Source of the DNA: Leptospira congkakensis
Lineage (GTDB): Bacteria > Spirochaetota > Leptospiria > Leptospirales > Leptospiraceae
Assembly (NCBI RefSeq): GCF_004770265.1
Contig: NZ_RQGQ01000004.1
Location: 868,001-932,000, forward strand
Direction: 5' to 3'
Length of the DNA: 64,000 bases
Part shown: in pieces, positions 48,281 through 58,100 of the stretch
Numbering within the stretch: position 1 is the first letter of the stretch
Layout of the letters: each line of letters begins with the position of its first letter
The notes under the pieces: generated by a model
Database searches by the model: none
Seen by the model: only the letters and a program-made list of their open reading frames with translations
Told to the model about the DNA's origin: nothing
Position numbers and translations under genes: made by a program

Positions 48281-49518
48281 AGACCAAGTATTTACTCCCT
48301 ATTTTATTTATTAGTGTTATTACTTCTGAATTGATGAGCCGTCCACTTGCGGTTCAAAACTTTAAATACAAAAAAGATTTAAAAATCGCAGGAAACCTTT
48401 CTCCTAACGGAGTTGTAAAACTCACCTTAGATGAAGATGTTTATAAACATTCTTTTTATGGAGACCTTCGTGTTACTTACAACGGAGAAATTGTTCCTTA
48501 CCATATCCAAAATGCCGAAGAAGTAGCAAAAAATACGGAAAAAGTAAAACCAGAACTATTATTTTCCAAAAAAGATGAAATGGAAATTTATGTTTTGGAA
48601 CTTCCTAAATTACCAGAGGGAATGAATTATACAAAACTTTCTGTTACGAACTCCTATGACTACGAAACATCAGTCACACTCAAGTTAGGTGATAACCCAG
48701 ACCAATTTTTGGAATCAAAATCTGTTTTCCTATATAAATACGGGAACCAATCCACAAGCGAAATTGATTTAAGTGGAACAAAACATAGATTCATTCGTTT
48801 GGAAGCAGAACCGGGCTCCGACTTAAAATTCCCATCTGCTTTCCGAGCCAAACAAAATAAAAATCTTTATTGGGAGAAATCACATTCTGTAACCAATCCA
48901 GAACTTGCTGAAAACCTTTGTAAGTTTTCCTTCGCCAATGAATCGCAGTCAGCATTTCAAATTTTAAAATTAGAATTTGAAGAAGGAAACTGGGAACGCC
49001 AGGTGACTGTTCGCGGAAAAGTCGACAAAAAGGAATGGGAAACTATATTCGAAGGAACCGTCAGTCATAACAAAGCTGATGGCACTTATGCAGAAATCCC
49101 ACTTTCCAAAACCATCAGCCGAGAATTTGAAATTCAAATCTATGATGGTGAAAATCAAACCTTACATTTAAAAAATGTAATCACAGTTCAACCCTTAGAA
49201 GAAATTTATTTTTTTGCAAACCAAGACAGCAGCAAAGACGGATATGCACTCTATTACGGAAACCCATACCAGTGGTTACCAAGTTTTGATCCATACACTT
49301 ACCCTACGGGTGATGAAATCAAAAACAACGACCCAAAAACGGCCACTTTGTTACAAGAAGTGGAAAACCCAGACTTTAGTTTTAGTTTGCTCTATCCACC
49401 TATTTCCGGTTATATTGCCACTGGATTCTTTTATTTAGGGGTCGCGGCTTTACTGTATCTATTGTTTTCGATTCTAAAAACAAAACGATCTGTTCTCGCC
49501 GAATCGGAATCTAAATAA
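48277..49518 (+). CDS. DUF3999 exported protein
   Basis: 413 residues. Signal peptide (MKTKYLLPILFISVITSELMSRPLA), a large periplasmic beta-rich part with FKYKKDLKI at its start, and a single C-terminal membrane helix (GYIATGFFYLGVAALLYLLFSIL). It resembles DUF3999 proteins, which accompany DUF2339. Its start overlaps the DUF2339 stop (ATGA), so the two likely form one membrane complex. The function is unknown. Confidence 0.65.
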   Translation: MKTKYLLPILFISVITSELMSRPLAVQNFKYKKDLKIAGNLSPNGVVKLTLDEDVYKHSFYGDLRVTYNGEIVPYHIQNAEEVAKNTEKVKPELLFSKKDEMEIYVLELPKLPEGMNYTKLSVTNSYDYETSVTLKLGDNPDQFLESKSVFLYKYGNQSTSEIDLSGTKHRFIRLEAEPGSDLKFPSAFRAKQNKNLYWEKSHSVTNPELAENLCKFSFANESQSAFQILKLEFEEGNWERQVTVRGKVDKKEWETIFEGTVSHNKADGTYAEIPLSKTISREFEIQIYDGENQTLHLKNVITVQPLEEIYFFANQDSSKDGYALYYGNPYQWLPSFDPYTYPTGDEIKNNDPKTATLLQEVENPDFSFSLLYPPISGYIATGFFYLGVAALLYLLFSILKTKRSVLAESESK

Positions 49519-49530
49519 AAACAAATTTCC

Positions 49531-49569
49531 GTTTATCTCACAATGAATTTTATTTTTTGTGAGATAAAC
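49531..49569. terminator. Bidirectional terminator between DUF3999 and alkB
   Basis: GTTTATCTCACAA (49531-49543) and TTGTGAGATAAAC (49557-49569) are perfect 13-bp inverted repeats around a 13-base loop. The hairpin lies 12 bases after the DUF3999 stop and 46 bases beyond the alkB stop. On the minus strand it is followed by a T-rich tract, so it can end both convergent transcripts. Confidence 0.7.
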
Positions 49570-49615
49570 TTGTTTCTCAGATAAAATTCCTCAACAATTG
49601 TTTCGAATTCATACC

Positions 49616-50704
49616 TTAAGATATTGTGTTTTGTTTTTTTTCCCAAGATTCCAGGATCGGGTTCATCATGGAAAACCAGAGTGGGGGTACGAGAGCAATT
49701 AGAATCATCAATTCATAACCAAAAGGCAACTGGGGAGCTTCTTCATAATGCCGAAGCGCTTGGTATCTTCGGCCGGCATTAGCATGATGATCAGAATGCC
49801 TTTGTAATTGGAACAAAAGAGCATTCGAAACAAAATAATTTTGATTCCAAGAATGAACTGGTAAAACTTTCTCAAATTTACCATCAGACACTTCTTTTCG
49901 TTTCAAACCATAATGTTCAATATAATTTGTCATTTCCAAAAGAGAAAATGCAACAAATGATTGTAACAATAAAAAACCAAGAACTTCAAAAGGGACTTCT
50001 CCATCACGAAGTATGGTTCCGAAGATTACCATACAAACTAAAAAAATAATTGTGATGACTGAATACCAAATCATCTCATTTCGATAATGAAAAACACTCA
50101 AACCTAATTTACTTAAACGTTTTTTCTCAAGACCCCACGCAGATTTATAGGCACCTAACACAGTTTGAGGATAAAACCTATAAAAGGATTGGTTCTTTTT
50201 AGAAGAAGCGGGATCGTTAGGAGTCGATACATTGGTATGGTGTCCTCGATTGTGTTCTATATAAAAATGCATATAACAAACAGTCATATAAATCATCTTA
50301 GCAAGGAATTGTTCGTATCTAGTATTTTTATGACCAAGTTCATGGCCAACTGTGATTCCAATTCCGCCAGTGACAATTCCAACAGCGGTTGCAAATAACA
50401 GGAATTCCATAATTGAATGTGGAAATAATACAATTCGATAAATTGACCAAACCACAAAGATGAGTTGTAGATAAGCCCAACCTTGCGTTAAATAACGGAA
50501 AAAAGAATCGTTTTGTAAGTTTAAAAAATTGGATTCGGCTGGATTGGAATTATCTTTTCCTATAACTAAATCTAAAATTGGTAATAGAAAAAAAACTGTG
50601 ATCGGAACGATAGTATAGGTAACTCCCCCAAACCATTCTGCCACAACCACTAACAAAGGTAAAATGTAACAAAGTAAAAAACTAAATCGTTTGGTAAGAG
50701 CCAT
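49616..50704 (-). CDS. alkB: Alkane 1-monooxygenase
   Basis: 362 residues, about six membrane helices, non-haem di-iron hydroxylase. The histidine boxes are complete: HELGHK (121-126), EHNRGHH (150-156) and LQRHSDHH near 310, with the NYIEHYGL signature. It oxidises terminal carbons of alkanes with oxygen and rubredoxin electrons; no rubredoxin gene is adjacent. A good SD (GGAG) precedes the ATG. It follows the tetR gene by 10 bases, so it is probably under its control. Confidence 0.9.
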   Translation of the reverse strand: MALTKRFSFLLCYILPLLVVVAEWFGGVTYTIVPITVFFLLPILDLVIGKDNSNPAESNFLNLQNDSFFRYLTQGWAYLQLIFVVWSIYRIVLFPHSIMEFLLFATAVGIVTGGIGITVGHELGHKNTRYEQFLAKMIYMTVCYMHFYIEHNRGHHTNVSTPNDPASSKKNQSFYRFYPQTVLGAYKSAWGLEKKRLSKLGLSVFHYRNEMIWYSVITIIFLVCMVIFGTILRDGEVPFEVLGFLLLQSFVAFSLLEMTNYIEHYGLKRKEVSDGKFEKVLPVHSWNQNYFVSNALLFQLQRHSDHHANAGRRYQALRHYEEAPQLPFGYELMILIALVPPLWFSMMNPILESWEKKQNTIS

Positions 50705-50714
50705 ACCTATCTCC

Positions 50715-51272
50715 TTATTTTTTGCTTTGGAATAATGCCATCAAGTTCCTTAAACCTTCAAATAGTTCCGGCCAGTCTGTTACTTCAGTGGCTTTATTTT
50801 TCAAAAACAATGCACCGATAAAAAAAGACAAAAAAGCCTTCCCCGCTTTTACATTAGTATCGGAAGGAAAAAATTGATCCAAAGCTGTTCGATAAGCAGT
50901 AAAAGAATCCTCGACTAACACAGCCAAGTCATTGGATTCGTTCAGTTGTCTCTTTACATCCACTGCCAGCAAAATCAAGTTCATAAAATGATCTTCCCGT
51001 TTTGCAACGAAATTCATAATATCTTCCAGACTAAACTGAGTTTCCGATAACTCTCGAATCTCTTTTTCATCAATGGCAACGAGTTGTTTGACCATAGACT
51101 CAAAGAGAATCTCCTTTGTTGGAAAGTAATGATAAAGAGTTCCCGTAGAAACACCCAACTCCTTCGATAACTCGCGCATCGAAACCGAAGAAACTCCCTT
51201 CGCAACAAAGATAGGCATACACTTTGTCAAAAGCTCCACTCGGTAAAGATCGTGATCGACTATCTTAGGCAC
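50715..51272 (-). CDS. TetR-family transcriptional regulator
   Basis: 185 residues, GTG start with AGGA upstream. The N-terminal helix-turn-helix reads GVSSVSMRELSKELGVSTGTLYHYFPTKEILFESMV (residues 20-55). The C-terminal ligand domain is variable. It is upstream of and co-directional with alkB, so it likely represses itself and the hydroxylase until a lipid or alkane signal binds. A promoter-like pair and an AACGTT palindrome lie just upstream. Confidence 0.88.
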   Translation of the reverse strand: MPKIVDHDLYRVELLTKCMPIFVAKGVSSVSMRELSKELGVSTGTLYHYFPTKEILFESMVKQLVAIDEKEIRELSETQFSLEDIMNFVAKREDHFMNLILLAVDVKRQLNESNDLAVLVEDSFTAYRTALDQFFPSDTNVKAGKAFLSFFIGALFLKNKATEVTDWPELFEGLRNLMALFQSKK

Positions 51273-51285
51273 AAAAGAATCCTTT

Positions 51286-51314
51286 TATTTATATCGAACG
51301 TTAGAAATAAACAA
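51286..51314 (-). promoter_or_regulatory. Predicted promoter of tetR-alkB
   Basis: On the minus strand TTGTTT (51314-51309) and TAAATA (51291-51286) are 17 bases apart, 14 bases before the tetR start. The spacer contains the palindrome AACGTT (51297-51302), a possible operator half-site core. The score is weak but the spacing is right. Confidence 0.4.
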
Positions 51315-51535
51315 TTACTTATTCCACAATTTGTCCATTCTTTTTTCTTAATCATACCATATTTCCCGATTTCTTCGCCAATTTCCATAAAGACTTAGTT
51401 CTTTCCCTATCCTCTTTTCGTTCCGATCTGTCAATTGCGGAAATAGGCCAGAATAGGATAGGAAAGTAAGAAATTTCAGGTGCGAAATAGGGATTAAATT
51501 TCATCCTGAGACTGGAATTGGTGGAGGGGAAAAAG

Positions 51536-51890
51536 GAAAGTCGGTTACTTTGGAAACTGAGTTTCTAATTTCAGTGGCTTTCTTTTGGGAGCGGGTTTCT
51601 AATTCTACTGGATTGCCATGGGAAGTAAGCTGCTAATGATAAGGGGTTACTTTAGAAAGCGAGATTCTATTTACAGTGGCTTTCTTTTGAAGGCAAGTTT
51701 CGCATTTACTGGCCTACCTAGGAAAATGGGTTAAAAGTTGCAGGATTGACTCCAAAGACTGGCTTTCGAATGAAACTGACTTACTTTAGAAAGCGAGTTT
51801 CATATTCCACCGATTTGATAAAGAAAGTGACTTTCCAAATACACCGAATCACAATCTTTCCCGACTGTAAAAAGTAAGTGACTTACCTTT
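51536..51890. repeat. Degenerate 17-bp tandem array 2
   Basis: About 21 units of 17 bp, with one shift of about 2 bases near 51720. Units include GAAAGTCGGTTACTTTG (51536), GAAACTGAGTTTCTAAT (51553), TTCAGTGGCTTTCTTTT (51570), GGGAGCGGGTTTCTAAT (51587), GATAAGGGGTTACTTTA (51638), GAAAGCGAGATTCTATT (51655), TACAGTGGCTTTCTTTT (51672) and GTAAGTGACTTACCTTT (51874). The first six unit types recur in order 102 bp (6 x 17) later. It fills most of the 693-base divergent spacer between tetR and the DUF1499 lipoprotein; the remainder holds only the tetR promoter and no gene. Confidence 0.8.
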
Positions 51891-51965
51891 TCCTTTGTTT
51901 CACTTTTTCCCTATCACAAAAACTATAAGTCTAGGAATAGAGTCTTAGCAGAGGAATCAAATCCA

Positions 51966-52415
51966 ATGAACTATAAAATTGCAGCAATATCCGCCATCAC
52001 AGTCCTCTACTTCCTAAGCGGTTGCACGGGCACAAGGCCTGATTATCTCGGAATCAAATCCGAAAAATTAGCAAATTGTCCGACTACACCCAACTGTGTT
52101 AGTAGTTTTGCCGATCCTACTGATAAAGAACACTACCGAAGTTCGGTTCCCTATAAAAAATCTTTAACGGATGCACAGGCGATCTTGAAAGGAAAGTTAG
52201 AGCAATCACCTCGGACGAAACTAATCCACGTAAATTCGAATTATATATATGCCGAGTTTACTTCTCTCATTATGCGATATGTTGACGATGTTGAATTCTA
52301 TTTTGATGAGAAAAATAAACTCCTTCACTTTCGGTCCGCCTCTCGATTGGGAAAATCTGATTTTGGAGTGAACCGAAAACGAATTGAGTCTGTATTGAAG
52401 GATTTAGAAATCTAA
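51966..52415 (+). CDS. DUF1499 lipoprotein
   Basis: 149 residues. The signal peptide ends in the lipobox FLSGC (Cys20). The mature part has the DUF1499 pattern: LANCPTTPNCVSSFADP, a central YAEFTSLIMRYVDDVEFYFDEKNKLLHFRSASRLGKSDFGVNRKRIE segment. The function of the family is unknown. Its start is 76 bases from the right end of array 2, and its stop region folds with the terminator shared with carB. Confidence 0.8.
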   Translation: MNYKIAAISAITVLYFLSGCTGTRPDYLGIKSEKLANCPTTPNCVSSFADPTDKEHYRSSVPYKKSLTDAQAILKGKLEQSPRTKLIHVNSNYIYAEFTSLIMRYVDDVEFYFDEKNKLLHFRSASRLGKSDFGVNRKRIESVLKDLEI

Positions 52416-52439
52416 TAAAAACAAATTTTTCTTAGATTT
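52408..52439. terminator. Hairpin between DUF1499 gene and carB
   Basis: AAATCTAA (52408-52415) pairs with TTAGATTT (52432-52439), and an inner AAAAA pairs with TTTTT across one mismatch, giving a long stem with a four-base loop. It overlaps the DUF1499 stop and precedes the convergent carB stop by 20 bases. Confidence 0.5.
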
Positions 52440-52458
52440 TCCAAACCCTTTCGTCGCT

Positions 52459-55400
52459 TTAATTCTTTTTATGTTTTGCGTGAATTTCCTGAAGGGAATT
52501 CACGGAGAATCCTCTGTCCTTCATTTCCACCAAACCATGAATTAACGCCTTGCCAGCTTGCGCTGTCGTCAAACAAGGAACTTTATATTTAATCGCTGCT
52601 TGTCGAATTGTAAAAGCATTTTCACGAGTTACTCTTGACAAAGGAGTGTTGATGATCAAATGAATTTTCTTTTCTTTGATATAATCAATCACGTTCGGGA
52701 AGTAACCATCATAGATTTTATTGATTTTACTAGATAGAATTCCATTATCAGAAAGAAATTTATGTGTTCCTTCCGTTGCGATGATATTGTATCCTAGGTT
52801 GGACAATGATCTTACAGGTTCCAATAATTCTTTTTTAGTTTTATCGTTGATGGTTACAAAAACCGTACCGTGTTTCGGTGGTTCTTCCCCTGCCATAATC
52901 TGAGCTTTGACAAAAGCTTCCCCTTTTGTTGTCGCAACTCCCATCACTTCGCCAGTTGATCTCATCTCTGGACCAAGGATCGTATCCACACCAGGAAATT
53001 TGCTAAATGGCAATACAGCTTCTTTAACAGTAATCATCGGTGCTGAAAAACGTTTTCCAAGTTTAAAAGAAGACAAAGGCTCACCTAACATCAAACGAAC
53101 AGCAATTTTTACAACGGGGATTCCAATTGATTTTGCAACAAATGGAACAGTTCTTGATGCACGAGGATTTACCTCTAACACATACAAAGTTTCTTCTTTG
53201 ATGGCGTATTGAACATTGATTAAACCTTTTACATCTAACTCTAAAGCCAAACGATAAGTTGCTTCCTCAATTTCTTGTAACATACGTTGAGAAATGGTTT
53301 GCGGAGGTAACACACAAGCAGAGTCACCAGAGTGAATTCCTGCTTCTTCGATATGTTCCATAATCCCTGCAATGAATACATCTTTCCCATCACAAAGGGC
53401 ATCGACATCGACTTCGATTGCATCTTGTAAAAAGGAATCTACAAGAAGTGGTCTATCTTCGGATACCTCTTCTGCTTCTTCCATATATTTATCGAGTTCT
53501 GACTCTTCGTTTACGATGAGCATAGCTCTTCCGCCCAAAACATAAGAAGGTCTAACAAGAACTGGATAACCAATTTTTCTTGCGATCTCTCTTGCTTTGT
53601 CTTTGGAAGCAGCAATTCCATTGTCTGGTGACTTTAGATTCAGTTTTTCTAAAACTTCTGCAAAACGTTTGCGGTCTTCTGCTCGGTCAATTGAATCTGG
53701 ACTTGTTCCCATAATGGGAACTCCTCTTTTTTCGAGTGCTTTCGCTAATTTCAAAGGAGTTTGACCACCTAACTGAACGATAACACCATCTGGTTTTTCT
53801 TTTTTAAAGATTGCCATTACGTCCTCAAGACTTAATGGTTCAAAATACAATCTGTCCGAAGTATCATAGTCTGTGGAAACTGTTTCTGGATTGGAGTTTA
53901 CCATGATGGATTCTACTCCCGCTTCCTGCAAAGAAAAGGACGCATGGCAACAACAATAATCAAATTCGATTCCTTGCCCAATTCGGTTTGGTCCACCACC
54001 AAGAATCATAACTTTCTTTTTCGAAGTTACTTCTGCTTCATCTTCCTCATCATACGAAGAATACATATACGGCGTAAATGCTTCGAATTCACCGGCACAA
54101 GTATCAATTCGTTTATACACAGGATTGATTTTTTTATCTTCTAAGTATTTTTCAATGGCCTCTTCTTCTTCTCGAAGGGTTTTTTCTACTTTTGCTTTTG
54201 TGATTTCTATCGCTGCCCCACTACGAACTTGAGAAAGGATTTGTTCCTCTTTAGTGAGAAATGCAAGTTGGCGGTTGGAAAAACCAGATTTTTTCATTTC
54301 TTCAATGATGGCTTTTCCCTCTTTACGATATCGATTTTCTAATTGATATAATTCTTCAAACTGATAGAGAAACCATGGATCAATTTTACAAATATCAAAA
54401 ATTTCTTCGACACTCATTCCAAAATCGAATGCCATTTTTACATAAAAAATACGTTTGTCGGTGGGGCGTTTTACCTTAGCCGTTAACCAAGTTTTTCTTT
54501 CTTCTTTCGGGACAGATTCCCATTCCAAAAGTTCCTTCAAATAACCATCACTTCCAAAACCAAAACGATCCGTTTCTAAAGACCTGAGTGCTTTCTGAAA
54601 ACTTTCTTTGAAGTTACGACCAATGGCCATAGCTTCTCCAACTGCTTTCATCTGAACACCTAACGTAGGATCGGAACCAGGAAATTTTTCAAAAGCAAAA
54701 CGTGGGATTTTAGTTACAACATAATCAATAGAAGGTTCAAAACTTGCCGGTGTCACTCGAGTGATATCATTTCTGATTTCGTCTAAAGTGTATCCGATAG
54801 AAAGTAAGGCAGCAATTTTTGCGATTGGAAACCCTGTTGCTTTCGATGCCAAAGCAGAAGAACGCGAAACTCGTGGATTCATCTCAATTACGATAACATC
54901 CCCATTTTCTGGATTCACTGCAAACTGGATATTAGAACCACCAGTTTCCACTCCAATTTCACGAATGATATCAATGGACATATCACGAAGTCGTTGGTAT
55001 TCTTTATCACTTAAAGTTTGTTGTGGTGCTACTGTAATAGAGTCACCAGTATGAACACCCATAGGATCTAAGTTTTCAATGGAACAAATGATAACCACGT
55101 TATCAGCGAGATCTCTCATCACCTCTAACTCAAACTCTTTCCAACCCATCACCGACTCTTCAACTAATACCTGTGATATGGGAGAAGCGGAGAGTCCTTT
55201 TTGTGCAATTTCTTCGAATTCAGATTCGTCATAACAAGTTCCGCCACCAGTTCCACCTAAAGTAAAGGCTGGTCTAATGATGATAGGAAATCCAATTTCA
55301 TCTTTTGCTTTCCTAGCGGCTTCCATGTCGGAAACCATAAATGATTTCGCAACACGAATGTCTAATTTTTCCATCGCTAGTTTAAATAGTTCCCTATCCT

Positions 55401-55779
55401 CTGCTTTACGAATGGCTTCCACTTTAGCACCAATGAGTTCTACATTGTATTTTTCTAAAACTCCTTCTTTATGAAGTGCTAAAGCTAAATTCAAAGCAGT
55501 CTGTCCACCTACAGTCGGTAAGATGGCATCTGGTTTTTCTTTTTTGATGATTTTTTCTAAAACAGGGACAGTGAGTGGTTCAATATAGGTTGCGTCCGCC
55601 AGTTCAGGATCCGTCATAATTGTGGCTGGATTTGAATTTACGAGAATCACTCGTATCCCTTTTTCCCTCAATGCTTTGGTTGCTTGTGTTCCGGAGTAGT
55701 CAAATTCACATGCCTGCCCGATGACGATAGGTCCGGATCCGATGATCAAAATTGATTTTAAGTCGTTACGTTGCGGCAT
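52459..55779 (-). CDS. carB: Carbamoyl-phosphate synthase large subunit
   Basis: 1106 residues. It makes carbamoyl phosphate for arginine and pyrimidine synthesis from ammonia delivered by CarA. Two ATP-grasp halves are visible, each with a [16 protein letters not shown] or [17 protein letters not shown] start and EVNPR(A/V)SR ends, plus the C-terminal MGS-like allosteric domain. carA is not adjacent. It lies 21 bases after the sulfatase-fold gene on the same strand, an unusual partner. Confidence 0.96.
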   Translation of the reverse strand: MPQRNDLKSILIIGSGPIVIGQACEFDYSGTQATKALREKGIRVILVNSNPATIMTDPELADATYIEPLTVPVLEKIIKKEKPDAILPTVGGQTALNLALALHKEGVLEKYNVELIGAKVEAIRKAEDRELFKLAMEKLDIRVAKSFMVSDMEAARKAKDEIGFPIIIRPAFTLGGTGGGTCYDESEFEEIAQKGLSASPISQVLVEESVMGWKEFELEVMRDLADNVVIICSIENLDPMGVHTGDSITVAPQQTLSDKEYQRLRDMSIDIIREIGVETGGSNIQFAVNPENGDVIVIEMNPRVSRSSALASKATGFPIAKIAALLSIGYTLDEIRNDITRVTPASFEPSIDYVVTKIPRFAFEKFPGSDPTLGVQMKAVGEAMAIGRNFKESFQKALRSLETDRFGFGSDGYLKELLEWESVPKEERKTWLTAKVKRPTDKRIFYVKMAFDFGMSVEEIFDICKIDPWFLYQFEELYQLENRYRKEGKAIIEEMKKSGFSNRQLAFLTKEEQILSQVRSGAAIEITKAKVEKTLREEEEAIEKYLEDKKINPVYKRIDTCAGEFEAFTPYMYSSYDEEDEAEVTSKKKVMILGGGPNRIGQGIEFDYCCCHASFSLQEAGVESIMVNSNPETVSTDYDTSDRLYFEPLSLEDVMAIFKKEKPDGVIVQLGGQTPLKLAKALEKRGVPIMGTSPDSIDRAEDRKRFAEVLEKLNLKSPDNGIAASKDKAREIARKIGYPVLVRPSYVLGGRAMLIVNEESELDKYMEEAEEVSEDRPLLVDSFLQDAIEVDVDALCDGKDVFIAGIMEHIEEAGIHSGDSACVLPPQTISQRMLQEIEEATYRLALELDVKGLINVQYAIKEETLYVLEVNPRASRTVPFVAKSIGIPVVKIAVRLMLGEPLSSFKLGKRFSAPMITVKEAVLPFSKFPGVDTILGPEMRSTGEVMGVATTKGEAFVKAQIMAGEEPPKHGTVFVTINDKTKKELLEPVRSLSNLGYNIIATEGTHKFLSDNGILSSKINKIYDGYFPNVIDYIKEKKIHLIINTPLSRVTRENAFTIRQAAIKYKVPCLTTAQAGKALIHGLVEMKDRGFSVNSLQEIHAKHKKN

Positions 55780-55800
55780 AGTTTCCTCTTTTTTTCCTAT

Positions 55801-58068
55801 TTAGTTTTCATTTATATCTGATAAAGAACTTGGTATTAAATACTCTCCGGCGAGAGTTGCGTCTTCCCATTGAATCACAGTTTTGTACAACATGTCTTTC
55901 ATTTTTGTTGCCACGGGATGGTTCGGATAAAGATTTTTTGTATTCAAGGGATCTTTTTTTCGATCATACAATTCAAAAATGACACCTTGACGTGTTGGAA
56001 TATAAATCAATTTGTAATCGGAATTCTGAACAGACCTATGTTTTGAAAAAGCAATGGTTTCTCTGTAAATGGGATCTGTGATCATAATTTGATAGTCTTC
56101 TTCAGGGATCACTTGGTGGAGAGAAAGGATATTGGGATAAGGAATTCTTTGTTTTTGAAAGAAATGATCTCCGGCATCAGAAAACCAAATTCCAGTTTCT
56201 GCATAGATCAAACGTTCATCCACCCAGTTTCTTTTTCCAAGGACCGGCAACAAAGATTGTCCAGGAAACTTTTGTTTGGTACTGATTCCAAAATAATCCA
56301 TAAGCGTGGGATAAATATCTACACTAGATGTAATTCCGAAAAACTCATGATCTGGTTTCGTAGGGTTTGTTGATTTAGGAAATTTTATGATAAATGGAAC
56401 ATGTGTGACTGCTTCCCCACGAAGGTGTTCCCCATGCCCTTGCCCATGAACATCTTCATACAAGGCTTCCCCATGGTCAGCTGTGAGAATGATGATGGCT
56501 TCGTCATAAATTCCTTTTTCTTTTAAGTCAGAAATGATATCTCCAAATTCAGAATCAAAAGCATACACAGCACTATCAAATAATCCACGAATTTGTTTTG
56601 TTTCTACTTCGTTAGGTGTGGACGCGTTTGTTGGATCTACAAACTTTAAATATTTATACTTACCGTAATAATTTGGATCAGTAAAAGTTTTATAATAAGG
56701 ATATGCTGGTGTGTAAGGAAAATGAATGACGCTGGAAAAGTATGTAACGGAAAATGCATCATAACCCTCCCTTCTCAGAATCGAACGGAATCTATCTAAA
56801 ATACGATTTCCATCCCCCCAAGTGGACAATCCATCCATTTCTTCTAAATACATTCCACCGGAAAACCAAGATCCCGTGAGAAATGGCATGAGGAAAAGTT
56901 GAGACTCAGCAGTCCTTTGAACCGTCATAATGCGAGCATTAAAATTCGGAGCCAAAACCTCATCAAATCCAAAGTTTGCACGAGGAAAAATATCAGCGGC
57001 AAAACTTCCAATGGCATAACTACGATATCCGATTTCTTTTAACTTTTGTTGGATGGTTGGGAATGTTACCGATCCAATCCTTTGTTTTTCTTCTGGGGAA
57101 GGAAACATATCTCGAACCTTATGGCTCATTGCATATTGACCGGTGAGTAAATCAGCCCAACTGGGAAAAGTGCGAGGAATGGTAGTATGATGGTCGTGAA
57201 ATACAAAACTATCTTTTGCAAACAAATCGATGTTAGGAGTAATACTTTTTTCATTGATTTTGAATCCAATTTTATCGTATCTGAGAGAATCAGCGGCGAT
57301 GATAAAAACAGGAGGTTTCCCTTTTTCTTTCGAATGGGTGAATGCTTCGATTTGATTCCATATACTCGGAACCAGATAAAATAGAATTAAAAGAAAAAGA
57401 ATGATTCCATAAGACTTGATATGAATCCTTTGGTATTGTTTGCCTTGCCAAAAAAGAATCGCAAAGTAAAAAATCCCCACCATATAGTGACCGGATATAT
57501 GAACCAAACCTATCACTAAGACATGAACCAAAGCAAAAAAACTTTCTTTGTTTTTATGGAGATAAATTTGGCGAAAAAGAACCGAGACAAATCCTAAAAT
57601 AAGCATTCCCAAAACCAAACTAAAATAACCAGGACTTGTATGGTCGGTTAAAAAATAAAGGAAGGGAGCAAAGGAAGGATATCGAAAGAAAAAGAACTCA
57701 CCATATATTTGAGGGAAACTTACCATCGAATGGAACAAGGCCAAACATTCGATAAAAATCACCCAAACCGATAAATGGTACCAAGAAACGTCAGAACGTT
57801 TTAGAAAATGATAAGTTAAATAAACGAGTGAAAAAAGAGTTAGGTGTAAGAATAGGGAAACAGAAAAAACTTTGAAGGTTGTTGAAAGGTAAACTCCAAA
57901 AAAAGCACCTAAATATTGTTTGAGGAAGTCACCTACGTCAACTCCCATGATGGTAAAACTTGTATTAAAGACTAAAAAAAATAGATAAAAAAAAACGGTA
58001 AACCAAATGGCAATTTTTAAGATTCGGATGGGGAAAAGAGGGGCTTGGTTCGGACCCATTAGAGTCAT
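55801..58068 (-). CDS. Membrane sulfatase-fold protein, probable phospho-transferase
   Basis: 755 residues. The N-terminal third has about six or seven membrane helices. The remainder is a sulfatase/alkaline-phosphatase-type domain facing outwards, with metal ligands ADSLRYD (Asp260) and TADHGEALYED, and HGQGHGEHL. The nucleophile position reads TFPSW (Thr300), not the Cys/Ser-x-Pro-x-Arg needed for formylglycine. Thr is the nucleophile in LtaS and phosphoethanolamine transferases. A lipid or polysaccharide head-group transferase is therefore likelier than a sulfatase. It follows the A2M gene by 32 bases. Confidence 0.75.
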   Translation of the reverse strand: MTLMGPNQAPLFPIRILKIAIWFTVFFYLFFLVFNTSFTIMGVDVGDFLKQYLGAFFGVYLSTTFKVFSVSLFLHLTLFSLVYLTYHFLKRSDVSWYHLSVWVIFIECLALFHSMVSFPQIYGEFFFFRYPSFAPFLYFLTDHTSPGYFSLVLGMLILGFVSVLFRQIYLHKNKESFFALVHVLVIGLVHISGHYMVGIFYFAILFWQGKQYQRIHIKSYGIILFLLILFYLVPSIWNQIEAFTHSKEKGKPPVFIIAADSLRYDKIGFKINEKSITPNIDLFAKDSFVFHDHHTTIPRTFPSWADLLTGQYAMSHKVRDMFPSPEEKQRIGSVTFPTIQQKLKEIGYRSYAIGSFAADIFPRANFGFDEVLAPNFNARIMTVQRTAESQLFLMPFLTGSWFSGGMYLEEMDGLSTWGDGNRILDRFRSILRREGYDAFSVTYFSSVIHFPYTPAYPYYKTFTDPNYYGKYKYLKFVDPTNASTPNEVETKQIRGLFDSAVYAFDSEFGDIISDLKEKGIYDEAIIILTADHGEALYEDVHGQGHGEHLRGEAVTHVPFIIKFPKSTNPTKPDHEFFGITSSVDIYPTLMDYFGISTKQKFPGQSLLPVLGKRNWVDERLIYAETGIWFSDAGDHFFQKQRIPYPNILSLHQVIPEEDYQIMITDPIYRETIAFSKHRSVQNSDYKLIYIPTRQGVIFELYDRKKDPLNTKNLYPNHPVATKMKDMLYKTVIQWEDATLAGEYLIPSSLSDINEN

Positions 58069-58100
58069 AATTCCAGGCCCTCTTTATCCGTAAACTTTTC

